A DNA stretch of 14,548 nt, from positions 17,357 to 31,904 of the forward strand of contig MHOB01000010.1 in NCBI GenBank assembly GCA_001821795.1, written 5' to 3'. The notes under the pieces were generated by a model. That model made no database searches. It was not told where the DNA came from and saw only the letters and a list, made by a program, of their open reading frames with translations. Positions 5,265 to 11,729 of this stretch are shown here, in pieces. This DNA comes from Candidatus Ryanbacteria bacterium RIFCSPLOWO2_12_FULL_47_9c (GTDB lineage: Bacteria > Patescibacteriota > Minisyncoccia > Ryanbacterales > GWA2-47-10b). How positions within the stretch are numbered: the first letter of the stretch is position 1; every line of letters starts with the position of its first letter. The position numbers and the translations under genes were made by a program.

Positions 5265-5333
5265 AAACTCGCCGAACTCGCCGAACATCATCCTGCCGCT
5301 TTCACGGCTCTCGTCAAAGAGATTTCTTTATAA
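5265..5333 (+). pseudogene. Displaced rplT 3' remnant
   Basis: In frame with the stop at 5331-5333 this reads KLAELAEHHPAAFTALVKE and on to the L20 end. From 5277 it is identical to rplT. The three codons before that (CTC GCC GAA) differ from rplT (CTT GCG CAT) but still look like L20, and resemble LAKLAEHHP of the fragment at 3953. Either a recombination junction between two rplT alleles lies here, or CTCGCCGAA was duplicated in tandem. No L20 body precedes it. Confidence 0.75.
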
Positions 5334-5381
5334 GCAGCTCGTGCGCCTTTTTAAGCATGGAACGGATATTTTTGTGTTTCA
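5277..5381 (+). repeat. 105-bp direct repeat, copy B
   Basis: This copy is identical to 3385-3489, offset by 1892 bp. Here the minus-strand NUDIX gene is intact and continues to the right, while the rplT 3' end is a remnant with no gene body. Confidence 0.97.
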
Positions 5382-5763
5382 AAAGACGATACGCACGTTC
5401 ATAGGAAACCCAGCGGAAATCTTTGTGCTCATGTGAAATTTTTACTGCGCGCGTGAAAACTTGACCTAAATAGAATACGACGAATTTCAGGCGCGGTTCC
5501 GCATCCGCCGAGCCGGGCGGCCATTGATATCGGAAATTTTGAGTCTCTTTATAACCGGGGAAAAAACGAATTTTCGAGATATCGGTTTCTTCTTTTACTT
5601 CTCGGCGTGCCGTTTCAATGGGCGACTCGCCTGACTCAATTGCGCCGCGGGGAAAACCCCAGTGTCCCCGCGGATACTGGAGCAACAAATAATAAATTTG
5701 AGAGCCCTCTCTTCTGAACGCGACAACACCGGCAGAGCGCTCAATCCGGAGCTTATCTTTCAT
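5314..5763 (-). CDS. NUDIX hydrolase, Ap4A-hydrolase type
   Basis: NUDIX enzymes hydrolyse nucleoside diphosphates linked to another group. This 149-residue protein has the box starting G40 and running through E46 and R54-E55-V-K-E58-E59, which is G(x5)E(x7)REUxEE; the usual glycine after EE is D61. The N-terminal SAGVVAFRREG and the WGFPRGAIESGES context fit the branch that cleaves diadenosine tetraphosphate and related nucleotides. The C-terminus (WVSYERAYRLLKHKNIRSML) is the usual closing helix. Its last 68 bases lie in repeat copy B and overlap the rplT remnant tail to tail. A hairpin leader and a promoter lie upstream. The exact substrate is unknown. Confidence 0.92.
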   Translation of the reverse strand: MKDKLRIERSAGVVAFRREGSQIYYLLLQYPRGHWGFPRGAIESGESPIETARREVKEETDISKIRFFPGYKETQNFRYQWPPGSADAEPRLKFVVFYLGQVFTRAVKISHEHKDFRWVSYERAYRLLKHKNIRSMLKKAHELLIKKSL

Positions 5764-5790
5764 AATTGATTATGGAGCGTGTTCTTTCTA

Positions 5791-5814
5791 ATCCTTCAAA
5801 ATGCTTTGAAGGAT
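5791..5814 (-). other. Hairpin in the NUDIX leader
   Basis: ATCCTTCAAA and TTTGAAGGAT form a perfect ten-pair stem with a four-base loop. The predicted NUDIX transcript would contain it 27 bases before the start codon. No T-tract follows on either strand, so it is not an intrinsic terminator; it might stabilise the mRNA or bind a protein. Confidence 0.5.
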
Positions 5815-5840
5815 CATGTATGGTCACTCTCTTAGCTCAT

Positions 5841-5869
5841 ACAATACCGCACACCGCCTTACTCCGCAA
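5841..5869 (-). promoter_or_regulatory. Candidate NUDIX promoter
   Basis: On the minus strand TTGCGG (5869-5864), 17 bases and TATTGT (5846-5841). The -35 match is weak (TTG only) and the -10 match is four of six. It would give a leader of about 70 nt holding the hairpin at 5791-5814. Confidence 0.35.
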
Positions 5870-5908
5870 CAAAGATTGAGTTTTTCCACAACTTTTGTCG
5901 CTTTCTTG

Positions 5909-5937
5909 TTGGCCAAGATGTGTGCGCAGTATATAAT
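5909..5937 (+). promoter_or_regulatory. Promoter of the candidate small RNA
   Basis: TTGGCC (5909-5914), a 17-base spacer and a perfect TATAAT (5932-5937). The predicted start is about 5944. No protein-coding gene follows on this strand, which points to a non-coding product. Confidence 0.55.
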
Positions 5938-5943
5938 AATAAC

Positions 5944-6133
5944 GAACCGAAAACGTTGACTTAAGATCGAATCTCAAGAGAGAGGCAAGTCGGTGCTTCA
6001 AACATCGCACCCCGGCGTTCCTACGCCACCCACCGTCTTTCTCAAGCTTCGACCTAAAGCCCTCACCGCTCCTACCAAAACCTAGAACTCGCTTTGGCCC
6101 GCTCGAAGAGTGGGCTTAAGTTCATTTTGGGCG
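5944..6133 (+). ncRNA. Candidate structured non-coding RNA, family unknown
   Basis: About 190 nt fold into a closed structure directly downstream of a TATAAT promoter. The ends pair: 5957-5965 with 6115-6124 (nine pairs, one bulged U), extended by AAAA (5950-5953) with TTTT (6125-6128). Inside are TCGAA (5967-5971) with TTCGA (6048-6052), then a nine-pair helix, GAGAGAGGC (5978-5986) with GTCTTTCTC (6035-6043). That helix encloses two hairpins, GGTGC/GCACC (5992-6011) and GGCGT-TCCT-ACGCC (6014-6027). A further arm uses CCAAA (6075-6079) with TTTGG (6093-6097). The long helix has two G-U pairs that would be C-A mismatches on the other strand, which supports the plus orientation. I do not recognise 6S, SRP, RNase P or a riboswitch in it. 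No clear terminator follows, and the 3' end abuts the convergent udg gene. Confidence 0.5.
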
Positions 6134-6139
6134 GCTAAA

Positions 6140-6745
6140 CTAGAAAAGACTATCTTGCGCTTTTTCCGGCGTCAGTGTTATTACCGAGTCAACGCTTGTG
6201 TCGGAAAGAATACGAGGCAGTTTTTGAAAACTCTCTTTTAGCGTTTTAAGTACGGTTGTTGATCGAAGCGCCGCCGCAGGATGGAAAACCGGATATACAC
6301 GTTTCGCGCCGACAAGAAAAATTTTTCCCTGGTCACGCGTAATTTTTGCTTCTGGCAAAAAATAGTTCATCGCGAACCGTCCGAGCGGAACTACAACCGC
6401 CGGATCAATAATATCGATCTGTCGAGCGAGATACGGGCGATACGCATCAATTTCCTCCGGCAACGGATCGCGATTTTCCGGAGGGCGACGCTTTACAATA
6501 TTTGTAATATAAACATCCTCGCGCTTCCAACCAATTTCGTTTATACATTTGGAAAGAAGCTCTCCGCCCCGTCCTACGAAAGGACGGCCGAGACGATCTT
6601 CATGAAAACCGGGGGCTTCACCAATAAACATGACTGCAGCGCTTGGGTTGCCCTCTCCGAAAACAAGATTTGACTCTCGAAGAGGCAACGAGAAATCTTC
6701 CGCCATTTCTTTTTTAAGTTCATCGAGCTTGGCCTGATGATCCAT
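6140..6745 (-). CDS. Family 4-type uracil-DNA glycosylase lacking the Fe-S cysteines
   Basis: Family 4 enzymes remove uracil from DNA and start base-excision repair. This 201-residue protein shows VFGEGNP (28-34), motif 1 GEAPGFHEDRLGRPFVGRGG (42-61), VYITNIVK (78-85), the RPPENRDP loop, VVVPLGRFA and motif 2 FHPAAALR with His155. In the known family four cysteines hold a 4Fe-4S cluster. Here the matching positions read A15, F18, R86 (KCRPP is KRRPP) and Y102 (CxPYL is YRPYL), and the only cysteine is C67, elsewhere. The fold and both active-site motifs are kept. The start lies four bases after the permease stop, so it is the last gene of the minus-strand run. The cluster loss is read directly; activity without it is inference. 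Confidence 0.92.
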   Translation of the reverse strand: MDHQAKLDELKKEMAEDFSLPLRESNLVFGEGNPSAAVMFIGEAPGFHEDRLGRPFVGRGGELLSKCINEIGWKREDVYITNIVKRRPPENRDPLPEEIDAYRPYLARQIDIIDPAVVVPLGRFAMNYFLPEAKITRDQGKIFLVGAKRVYPVFHPAAALRSTTVLKTLKESFQKLPRILSDTSVDSVITLTPEKAQDSLF

Positions 6746-6749
6746 ACTC

Positions 6750-7859
6750 TTATATATATCCTAAAATATTTACAATCTCAAAGAGAGCGCCGGCCGCAAA
6801 AATAATAAGAAGCGCACTGACAAGAATGATATTGGTTCTGCTAACTTTTCGCGACAAAAGCGTAATGAGAATTCCCTCAACCCCAATTCCGATTGCGCCG
6901 ATGAAAGATATAACAAGAACAAAATCATTGAAACCGAGCGTAAATAAAATCAACGGGACAAATGTAACAAGCGCCCACGAAAACTTTTTCTTCAGAAAAA
7001 GATCATACTCAAACGTATACCGAAGTTCGAGTCCTAACGCGAGATGCGAAGTAGCAATTGCAAGAAGTCCAATAACAACCCCGAGCGGCAAGAGCACGCC
7101 GCCGTCAAATTGCCGGAGCACAGAAAGCGCGTCTTTGGGAACATGACTTCCCGCAACACTCAAGATCGTTATCGTAAACACAATATAAACGAGGGAAACA
7201 ACGAGTGTTCCTAAAATCACAACTCCGCGGAAAATTGATCGTTTTTTTCTTCCGAGAGTTTCTACAACTTCCGGGATAACCGACGCGCCGGACATCGCAA
7301 AGAGAAATATACCATACGGCAAAAACCAGTTGCTTCTTTCCGGCAAAAACTGCAGCGCATTGAAATCGCCGCGGGAAAAAATAAACCAAGAAAGCACAAA
7401 CGGAAAAATAACAAGCGGGACCGTAAGCAGAAAATTTATCGTACCCGCGCGCTTAAGGTTCAGAAAGAGCAGAAAAGAAATAGCAAGAAAAAAGTATATT
7501 CCCGCTTCGAACTCCGAAGCCCATTTGTTAAAAAAACTCAAAAAAGTTCCTGCGAGCGCGCCATAAGCAAGTAAAGAACCATAATAACTGAAAAGCCGCG
7601 AGATCAAAGCGAGTCCTGCCGCCCATTTTCCAAACGATGACCGTATATACCCGGGTAAACGATGGTGTTCAGGATGATCGTAGAGAATATTTCCATATAA
7701 TATATGGACGAGAGTAACAATAACGGCGACAACCGCAAAATGGATACCAGACCATATAAAACCGGCCTCGGACACCGCATAAGGCAAGGCAAAAATTCCC
7801 GCCCCGATAATCATTCCAACAAGGAGACCGAGTCCCCGAAGCATCTTCAGGGCATGCAT
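6750..7859 (-). CDS. Amino-acid permease, tryptophan/tyrosine (HAAAP) type
   Basis: This 369-residue protein has ten or eleven hydrophobic segments and no soluble domain. The N-terminus GLGLLVGMIIGAGIFALPYA is the G-rich first helix shared by aromatic amino-acid permeases and related APC-superfamily proton symporters; the unwound GAGIF stretch holds the substrate backbone in characterised relatives. A second signature, FAMSGASVIPEVVETLG near residues 187-203, corresponds to the helix 6 region. The substrate could be tryptophan, tyrosine or another amino acid. The gene starts six bases after the LOG-like stop and ends four bases before udg, within one probable transcript. Confidence 0.85.
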   Translation of the reverse strand: MHALKMLRGLGLLVGMIIGAGIFALPYAVSEAGFIWSGIHFAVVAVIVTLVHILYGNILYDHPEHHRLPGYIRSSFGKWAAGLALISRLFSYYGSLLAYGALAGTFLSFFNKWASEFEAGIYFFLAISFLLFLNLKRAGTINFLLTVPLVIFPFVLSWFIFSRGDFNALQFLPERSNWFLPYGIFLFAMSGASVIPEVVETLGRKKRSIFRGVVILGTLVVSLVYIVFTITILSVAGSHVPKDALSVLRQFDGGVLLPLGVVIGLLAIATSHLALGLELRYTFEYDLFLKKKFSWALVTFVPLILFTLGFNDFVLVISFIGAIGIGVEGILITLLSRKVSRTNIILVSALLIIFAAGALFEIVNILGYI

Positions 7860-7865
7860 AATATT

Positions 7866-8447
7866 TTATCGTTCTCGAATTTTACTTTTTTGGACAATTT
7901 CTGTAAGTTTATCAAGAAGCTTTTTGGGGTCATCATCATATACAATGAACGGATTGTCTTTGCTCCTGTCCGATGCTTTTACAATATCCTCCAACATATC
8001 AGTAGTGCCGCCGGTTCCCGTAAGCACTCCGATGGGTTTTTTGTCTTCAAAAGCAACGGTAAACTCATTGAGCGTTCCCATGCGCCCGCATCCAACAATG
8101 ACGGCGTCAGAAGATCGCGTCAAGAGAAGGTTCCTGCCCGAATACCCAAAACCCGTATAAATAATGAGATCCATATAATCAAGGGGGAGCTTGTAGAATT
8201 CAACATGTTCACGTTCTGATTCCGCGGGGGAAATGCCAACCGTAAAACCGTTCTCTTCTTTCGCTCCAATCGCCGCCCAATAAGGGAATCCGGTTGTTGC
8301 ACCGTTGACAAGAATGGCATCCCTCCGAGCGATCTCGCGCCCAAGTTCTTTTGCGCGTTCAAGCGCATCAGACGCGCCGTGGCCCGTCTCGGCGCCGCCC
8401 GAAACGCAAAACCGCAGATTGAGATGTGAATGAGGTGTTTTTTCCAT
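7866..8447 (-). CDS. LOG/TIGR00725-like Rossmann-fold protein
   Basis: This 193-residue protein belongs to the SLOG/LOG nucleotide-binding superfamily. It shows RFCVSGGAETG near the N-terminus, ILVNGATTGFPYWAA, and GCGRMGTLNEF, which stands where lysine-decarboxylase-like LOG enzymes have PGGxGTxxE. The motif departs from the catalytic cytokinin-type LOG form (CGRMGT instead of GGxGT), so phosphoribohydrolase activity should not be assumed; it may bind a nucleotide. I chose ATG 8447 because the conserved strand begins soon after and TATACT (8460-8455) ends seven bases before it; a longer frame to 8510 would overlap the upstream gene. It sits between the beta-CASP RNase and permease genes. Confidence 0.8.
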   Translation of the reverse strand: MEKTPHSHLNLRFCVSGGAETGHGASDALERAKELGREIARRDAILVNGATTGFPYWAAIGAKEENGFTVGISPAESEREHVEFYKLPLDYMDLIIYTGFGYSGRNLLLTRSSDAVIVGCGRMGTLNEFTVAFEDKKPIGVLTGTGGTTDMLEDIVKASDRSKDNPFIVYDDDPKKLLDKLTEIVQKSKIRER

Positions 8448-8454
8448 ATTGCGT

Positions 8455-8460
8455 AGTATA
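8455..8460 (-). promoter_or_regulatory. -10 box before the LOG-like gene
   Basis: TATACT on the minus strand ends seven bases before the ATG at 8447, in the short gap after the beta-CASP stop. It would allow a separate leaderless transcript. No clear -35 was identified. Confidence 0.35.
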
Positions 8461-9813
8461 TCAGAACAGAAACTTAGCTCCAAAAACAGGCGCCTCCGCC
8501 TCAATCCCAAGATAGTCCCTCACGCGCTGGGCAAGAAACAAACTTGAACGCGGCTCCCCCTGAACAACAAAAACTTTCTCGAGAGTGTCATGATGATCAT
8601 TGATAAAATCAAGAAGGGCGTTCGTATCGGCGTGGGCGGAATATCCATGTATGGCGCGCACCTCGGCTCTTACGGACACGTCGTGGCCAAAAATAGTTAC
8701 CTCGCGCTCGCCATCAATAATTCTTCTGCCCGGCGAACCCGGCGCTTGATACCCGATAAATAGAATCATGCTGTCCGGATCAGGCAAGTACCGGCGCGCA
8801 TGGTGAACGATACGTCCTCCATGCATCATGCCGGCACCCGCAAGGATAATCTTTGGTCCTTTTACATCGTTGATCGCCTTCGATTCGTCGGTTGTAAGTG
8901 TCATATGAAGTCCTGGAAAATTAAAAAGGTCATCGCCGCTTCGCATTACAGATTGCGCGTGGGAATTGAAAAAATTTTTATATTTCCGATATACGGCGGT
9001 CGCTTTTATCGCGAGAGGCGAATCAATATAGACAGGAACGCGCGGAATACGGCCATGTTCCACAAGATCATTAAATTCATAGATGAGCTCCTGCGTTCGC
9101 TCAAGGGCGAACGAAGGAATAATCAACGTCCCACCACGATGCACCACGTCTTCAATCGCACGCTCAAGTTTTATTTTTCTCTCGGGGACATCCTCGTGCG
9201 CGCGATCACCATATGCTGACTCAATTACAAGCACCTGAACGCCCCGAACCCGTTCGGGCGGGGCAAGAAGCGGCATCGGAATATTGCCGAGGTCTCCGGT
9301 AAAAAGGAATTTTTTATCGGGGGTAGAAATTTCCACAAGAGCTGAACCCAACACGTGCCCGGCATTGTGAAAAACAACGCGCATATCACCCACTGATACT
9401 GTCTCGCCATAGGGTATACCCTTCCAGAGCTCCATCGACCGGTTAATGTCATCAATCGTATACATCGCGTCTTTGTGTCCTTCGCGCTCTGCTTCTTTTT
9501 CAAGCACACCGAGACTATCTTCAAGCATAATCTCGCCGAAGTCTTTCGTCGGCGGGGTAGAATAAATCGTCCCATGAAAGCCGCGGGAAACAAGCTTTGG
9601 AATCCGCCCAATGTGATCGATATGAGCATGGGTAACAAAAAGCGCATCAATCGATGCAGGATCGTATTCAAAGTCCTGACGGTTGCGTAAATTGGAGAAC
9701 TGCGGAGATTGAAACATTCCGCAGTCAACAAGAATCCTTGTGGAATCCGTCTCAAGCAAATAGTTAGCGCCGGTCACTTCCTGCGCGCCGCCGTAAAACG
9801 AGAGCTTGAGCAT
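8461..9813 (-). CDS. Beta-CASP metallo-beta-lactamase RNase
   Basis: The protein has 450 residues from ATG 9813. It combines a metallo-beta-lactamase domain with a beta-CASP domain, the architecture of RNA endo- and exonucleases of the CPSF-73/RNase J group. The zinc ligands are visible: HAHIDH at residues 62-67, a later GHVLGSA and FTGDLGN. Beta-CASP motif A appears as ESAYGDR, and the C-terminal zinc histidine is in IHGYSAHAD, the usual SGHAD region. No KH or OB tail is seen, which resembles the short bacterial CPSF-like type more than RNase J. A TTG at 9828 would add five residues but overlaps the -10 box. It probably acts on cytoplasmic RNA and follows ndk. Confidence 0.93.
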   Translation of the reverse strand: MLKLSFYGGAQEVTGANYLLETDSTRILVDCGMFQSPQFSNLRNRQDFEYDPASIDALFVTHAHIDHIGRIPKLVSRGFHGTIYSTPPTKDFGEIMLEDSLGVLEKEAEREGHKDAMYTIDDINRSMELWKGIPYGETVSVGDMRVVFHNAGHVLGSALVEISTPDKKFLFTGDLGNIPMPLLAPPERVRGVQVLVIESAYGDRAHEDVPERKIKLERAIEDVVHRGGTLIIPSFALERTQELIYEFNDLVEHGRIPRVPVYIDSPLAIKATAVYRKYKNFFNSHAQSVMRSGDDLFNFPGLHMTLTTDESKAINDVKGPKIILAGAGMMHGGRIVHHARRYLPDPDSMILFIGYQAPGSPGRRIIDGEREVTIFGHDVSVRAEVRAIHGYSAHADTNALLDFINDHHDTLEKVFVVQGEPRSSLFLAQRVRDYLGIEAEAPVFGAKFLF

Positions 9814-9819
9814 GAAGCT

Positions 9820-9848
9820 ATTATACAATAGCTGCTCTAAAGCGTTAA
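9820..9848 (-). promoter_or_regulatory. Promoter of the beta-CASP RNase gene, leaderless
   Basis: On the minus strand TTAACG (9848-9843), 17 bases and a perfect TATAAT (9825-9820). The predicted start of transcription is 9813, exactly the A of the ATG. The -35 lies inside the end of ndk. Confidence 0.6.
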
Positions 9849-10427
9849 CTGCTCATCCGTGCGTTTGTAACTATGGATTTCATCAGGCGTAAACCAAAAG
9901 GAAATTTCATGACTCGCTTCTTCCTGTGTTTCTGAAGCATGGACAAGATTGTGAACGGCGCGCCTGTCACGGTTTGCGGAAGCTGCAGAATCAACTGAAA
10001 AATCCCCGCGGATTGTACCCATCTCGGCGACTGAAGGCATTGTGCTGCCAGAAATTTTCCTCACCATATCAACTGCGTGTACCCCCTGAACGATCATCTT
10101 CACAACCGGCCCCGACATCATAAAATCCAAAAGCCAGTTTCGCACGAGCGGGCCAATTTCCTCTGGTTTTTCAGTGCCGAGTTCTTGCGCCGCATCGTAT
10201 CCATATTTTTGGTATGTCGCAAGTGTTTTTTCGCCGAGGCGCTTTATCCATGCGGGATCCTTTGGATAGTGACCGTCAAATTTCTCTCGGGAAGGAGTTA
10301 CCATGGCGAGCGCGATAATTTTGAGGTTCCGCTGCTCAACCCGCCGGATGATCTCACCGACAAGCCCCCGATGAACACCGTCGGGTTTTACCATTAAAAA
10401 TGTTTTCTCTTCCTGTGGCATTGGCAT
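9837..10427 (-). CDS. ndk: Nucleoside diphosphate kinase, long form
   Basis: NDK transfers phosphate from NTPs to NDPs through a phosphohistidine. The 196-residue protein begins EEKTFLMVKPDGVHRGLVGEI after a short lead and has RNWLLDFMMSGPVVKMIVQG, GTIRGDFS and the active-site segment VHNLVHASETQEEA, with the catalytic histidine in the NxxHAS pattern. It exceeds the usual 135-150 residues because about 45 residues (PKDPAWIKRLGEKTLATYQK and on) are inserted after the first conserved region, and the C-terminus is extended. I know such an insertion from some archaeal and CPR-type NDKs. Two ATGs (10427, 10421) are possible; a TATTAT box ends six bases before the second, which would make 10421 the leaderless start. 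Confidence 0.95.
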   Translation of the reverse strand: MPMPQEEKTFLMVKPDGVHRGLVGEIIRRVEQRNLKIIALAMVTPSREKFDGHYPKDPAWIKRLGEKTLATYQKYGYDAAQELGTEKPEEIGPLVRNWLLDFMMSGPVVKMIVQGVHAVDMVRKISGSTMPSVAEMGTIRGDFSVDSAASANRDRRAVHNLVHASETQEEASHEISFWFTPDEIHSYKRTDEQLTL

Positions 10428-10433
10428 ATAATA
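10427..10433. promoter_or_regulatory. Overlapping divergent -10 boxes
   Basis: TATAAT on the plus strand (10427-10432) and TATTAT on the minus strand (10433-10428) share the same bases between ndk and the secreted-protein gene. The minus box fits an ndk start at 10421. For the plus gene, TAATAT at 10456-10461 is an alternative that would start transcription two bases before its GTG. No convincing -35 was found on either side. Confidence 0.35.
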
Positions 10434-10469
10434 GTAAACACAATACCATAACCACTAATATTTTTCAAT

Positions 10470-11705
10470 GTGAAAAAACCAGTATTTGATTCCCTGAAGA
10501 TAATAACACTGGGTATTTTTTTTATGCCATTTTTTGTCGCAAACGCGAACCATGGCCCAATAAATACGGATACAAGCTATGATATTAATATACTGGTCCT
10601 CAAATACTTTCCCCTAAAAAGCGACGGCACTATCATTGATACGAACGCGGATACAGGCGGTTGGGACCTTGCCCGAATGAAACAGTCGGCCGATGATCAA
10701 ATAGCTGCGTCGCGGCGAGCACTCGAACGCGCAACACGGTATCGTGGCCACACTTTCCCCGAAAACCCGCCGGCGCTTCGATTTACTATTGTTGATGCCA
10801 TCGAGCGCATTGCACCGCTTCCTTACATTACACCGCCGCCCGCGGGTCCGGGGCCATTTTATCTCGATTACACGCGCGTACTTAACGACAACGCAATTTG
10901 TGACTACGTTCGTAATAAGAATGTTGTCGAAGTATGGCTATTTAAATCATGGGCAAAACCGGGATATGCCCACTCGGAATCAAAAATGTCGGGACCAAAC
11001 GGCGACATTAGCAACAGTTATCGTACAAACGAAATGCCGCTGTGCGGAAAAACTTATCGCGTTTATACACACGACCTTCAAAGAGAAGACTTATTCCTTG
11101 AGGTATGGGGCCACCAATTAGAGAGCGAGATTTCGACGTTCGATCCAGATCTCGCAAATCTCTTTTTTAATCCCTGTTATAACAAAACAAACTGCTACCC
11201 CTTGGGAGATCCGAAAAACCCGGTAACCGGCAGGTGCGGCAATGTCCACAATCCCCCTAACGCGCGCTCCGAGTACGATCGCGAGAACCCAACCCCAAAC
11301 AATTCTGATTGTCTCGACTGGAATCCCAACGGCCTCGGCACACTCTCCCCCATTAGCTGTGCCAACTGGGGCTGTAATTGGAAAAGCATTTCCGATAATC
11401 CTGTTCTCAATTACATAGTATGGAACTGGCAAAATGTTCCGGGGCGCAAGAACGAAATAACGTACGAGGGCAAGAAACTCCGTAATTGGTGGGACGCCCA
11501 CGGAGACTTTGATCGGATGATGTCAGAGAATGAAAAACTAACACTCGCGCAGTCACCGCCGTCACCCGTACCGCGGCCCGCCCCGCCGCAGGTTGAATCC
11601 GTCGAACAGCAAAGATCAATACCCCTTAACCAAACTCTTATTGTAGGGGGAGTTGTACTTATACTTTTTGTTCTTGCAGTAATTCTCTTTTTCGTCGCCC
11701 GGTGA
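10470..11705 (+). CDS. Secreted, C-terminally anchored protein of unknown function
   Basis: This 411-residue protein is exported. It has a signal peptide (KIITLGIFFMPFFVANA, cleavage likely after the ANA at about residue 26) and a C-terminal membrane helix (TLIVGGVVLILFVLAVILFF) after a proline-rich stalk (SPPSPVPRPAPPQ). The domain between is rich in Trp, Cys and Asn, with paired-looking cysteines (NPCYNKTNCYP, NSDCLDWNP, ISCANWGCNW). The stretches GHQLESEI, CGNVHNPPNARSEYD and the closing WNWQNVPGRKN remind me of secreted hypothetical proteins of actinobacteria with a GH-x-x-E motif; this is recall, not a search, and no enzyme class can be named. The start is GTG 10470, in the sequence CAATGTGAAAAAACC; no Shine-Dalgarno site is present. 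The gene stands alone between two minus-strand runs. Confidence 0.85.
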   Translation: MKKPVFDSLKIITLGIFFMPFFVANANHGPINTDTSYDINILVLKYFPLKSDGTIIDTNADTGGWDLARMKQSADDQIAASRRALERATRYRGHTFPENPPALRFTIVDAIERIAPLPYITPPPAGPGPFYLDYTRVLNDNAICDYVRNKNVVEVWLFKSWAKPGYAHSESKMSGPNGDISNSYRTNEMPLCGKTYRVYTHDLQREDLFLEVWGHQLESEISTFDPDLANLFFNPCYNKTNCYPLGDPKNPVTGRCGNVHNPPNARSEYDRENPTPNNSDCLDWNPNGLGTLSPISCANWGCNWKSISDNPVLNYIVWNWQNVPGRKNEITYEGKKLRNWWDAHGDFDRMMSENEKLTLAQSPPSPVPRPAPPQVESVEQQRSIPLNQTLIVGGVVLILFVLAVILFFVAR

Positions 11706-11729
11706 TTTCTACACGATCACAGATCTAGT

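Larger units (their letters stand above)
3490..5276. mobile_element. Insertion between rplT and the NUDIX gene
   Basis: These 1787 bp lie between the two copies of the 105-bp repeat. They carry a membrane protein gene (3552-3947), a decayed rplT 3' fragment (3953-4028), a 54-bp palindrome and an APH(2'')-like gene (4118-5122). No transposase, integrase or terminal inverted repeat is visible, so any mobility depends on functions encoded elsewhere or on homologous recombination. Removing one repeat unit restores rplT and the NUDIX gene as convergent neighbours whose ends overlap by 20 bp. The direct repeat is seen in the sequence; calling it an insertion is inference, and an assembly mis-join is an alternative. 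Confidence 0.6.

Noticed and set aside
11118..11501. A 127-codon minus-strand frame inside the secreted-protein gene
   Set aside because: It lies wholly within a coding gene with clear signal peptide and anchor; the antisense frame has no motif or start signal.
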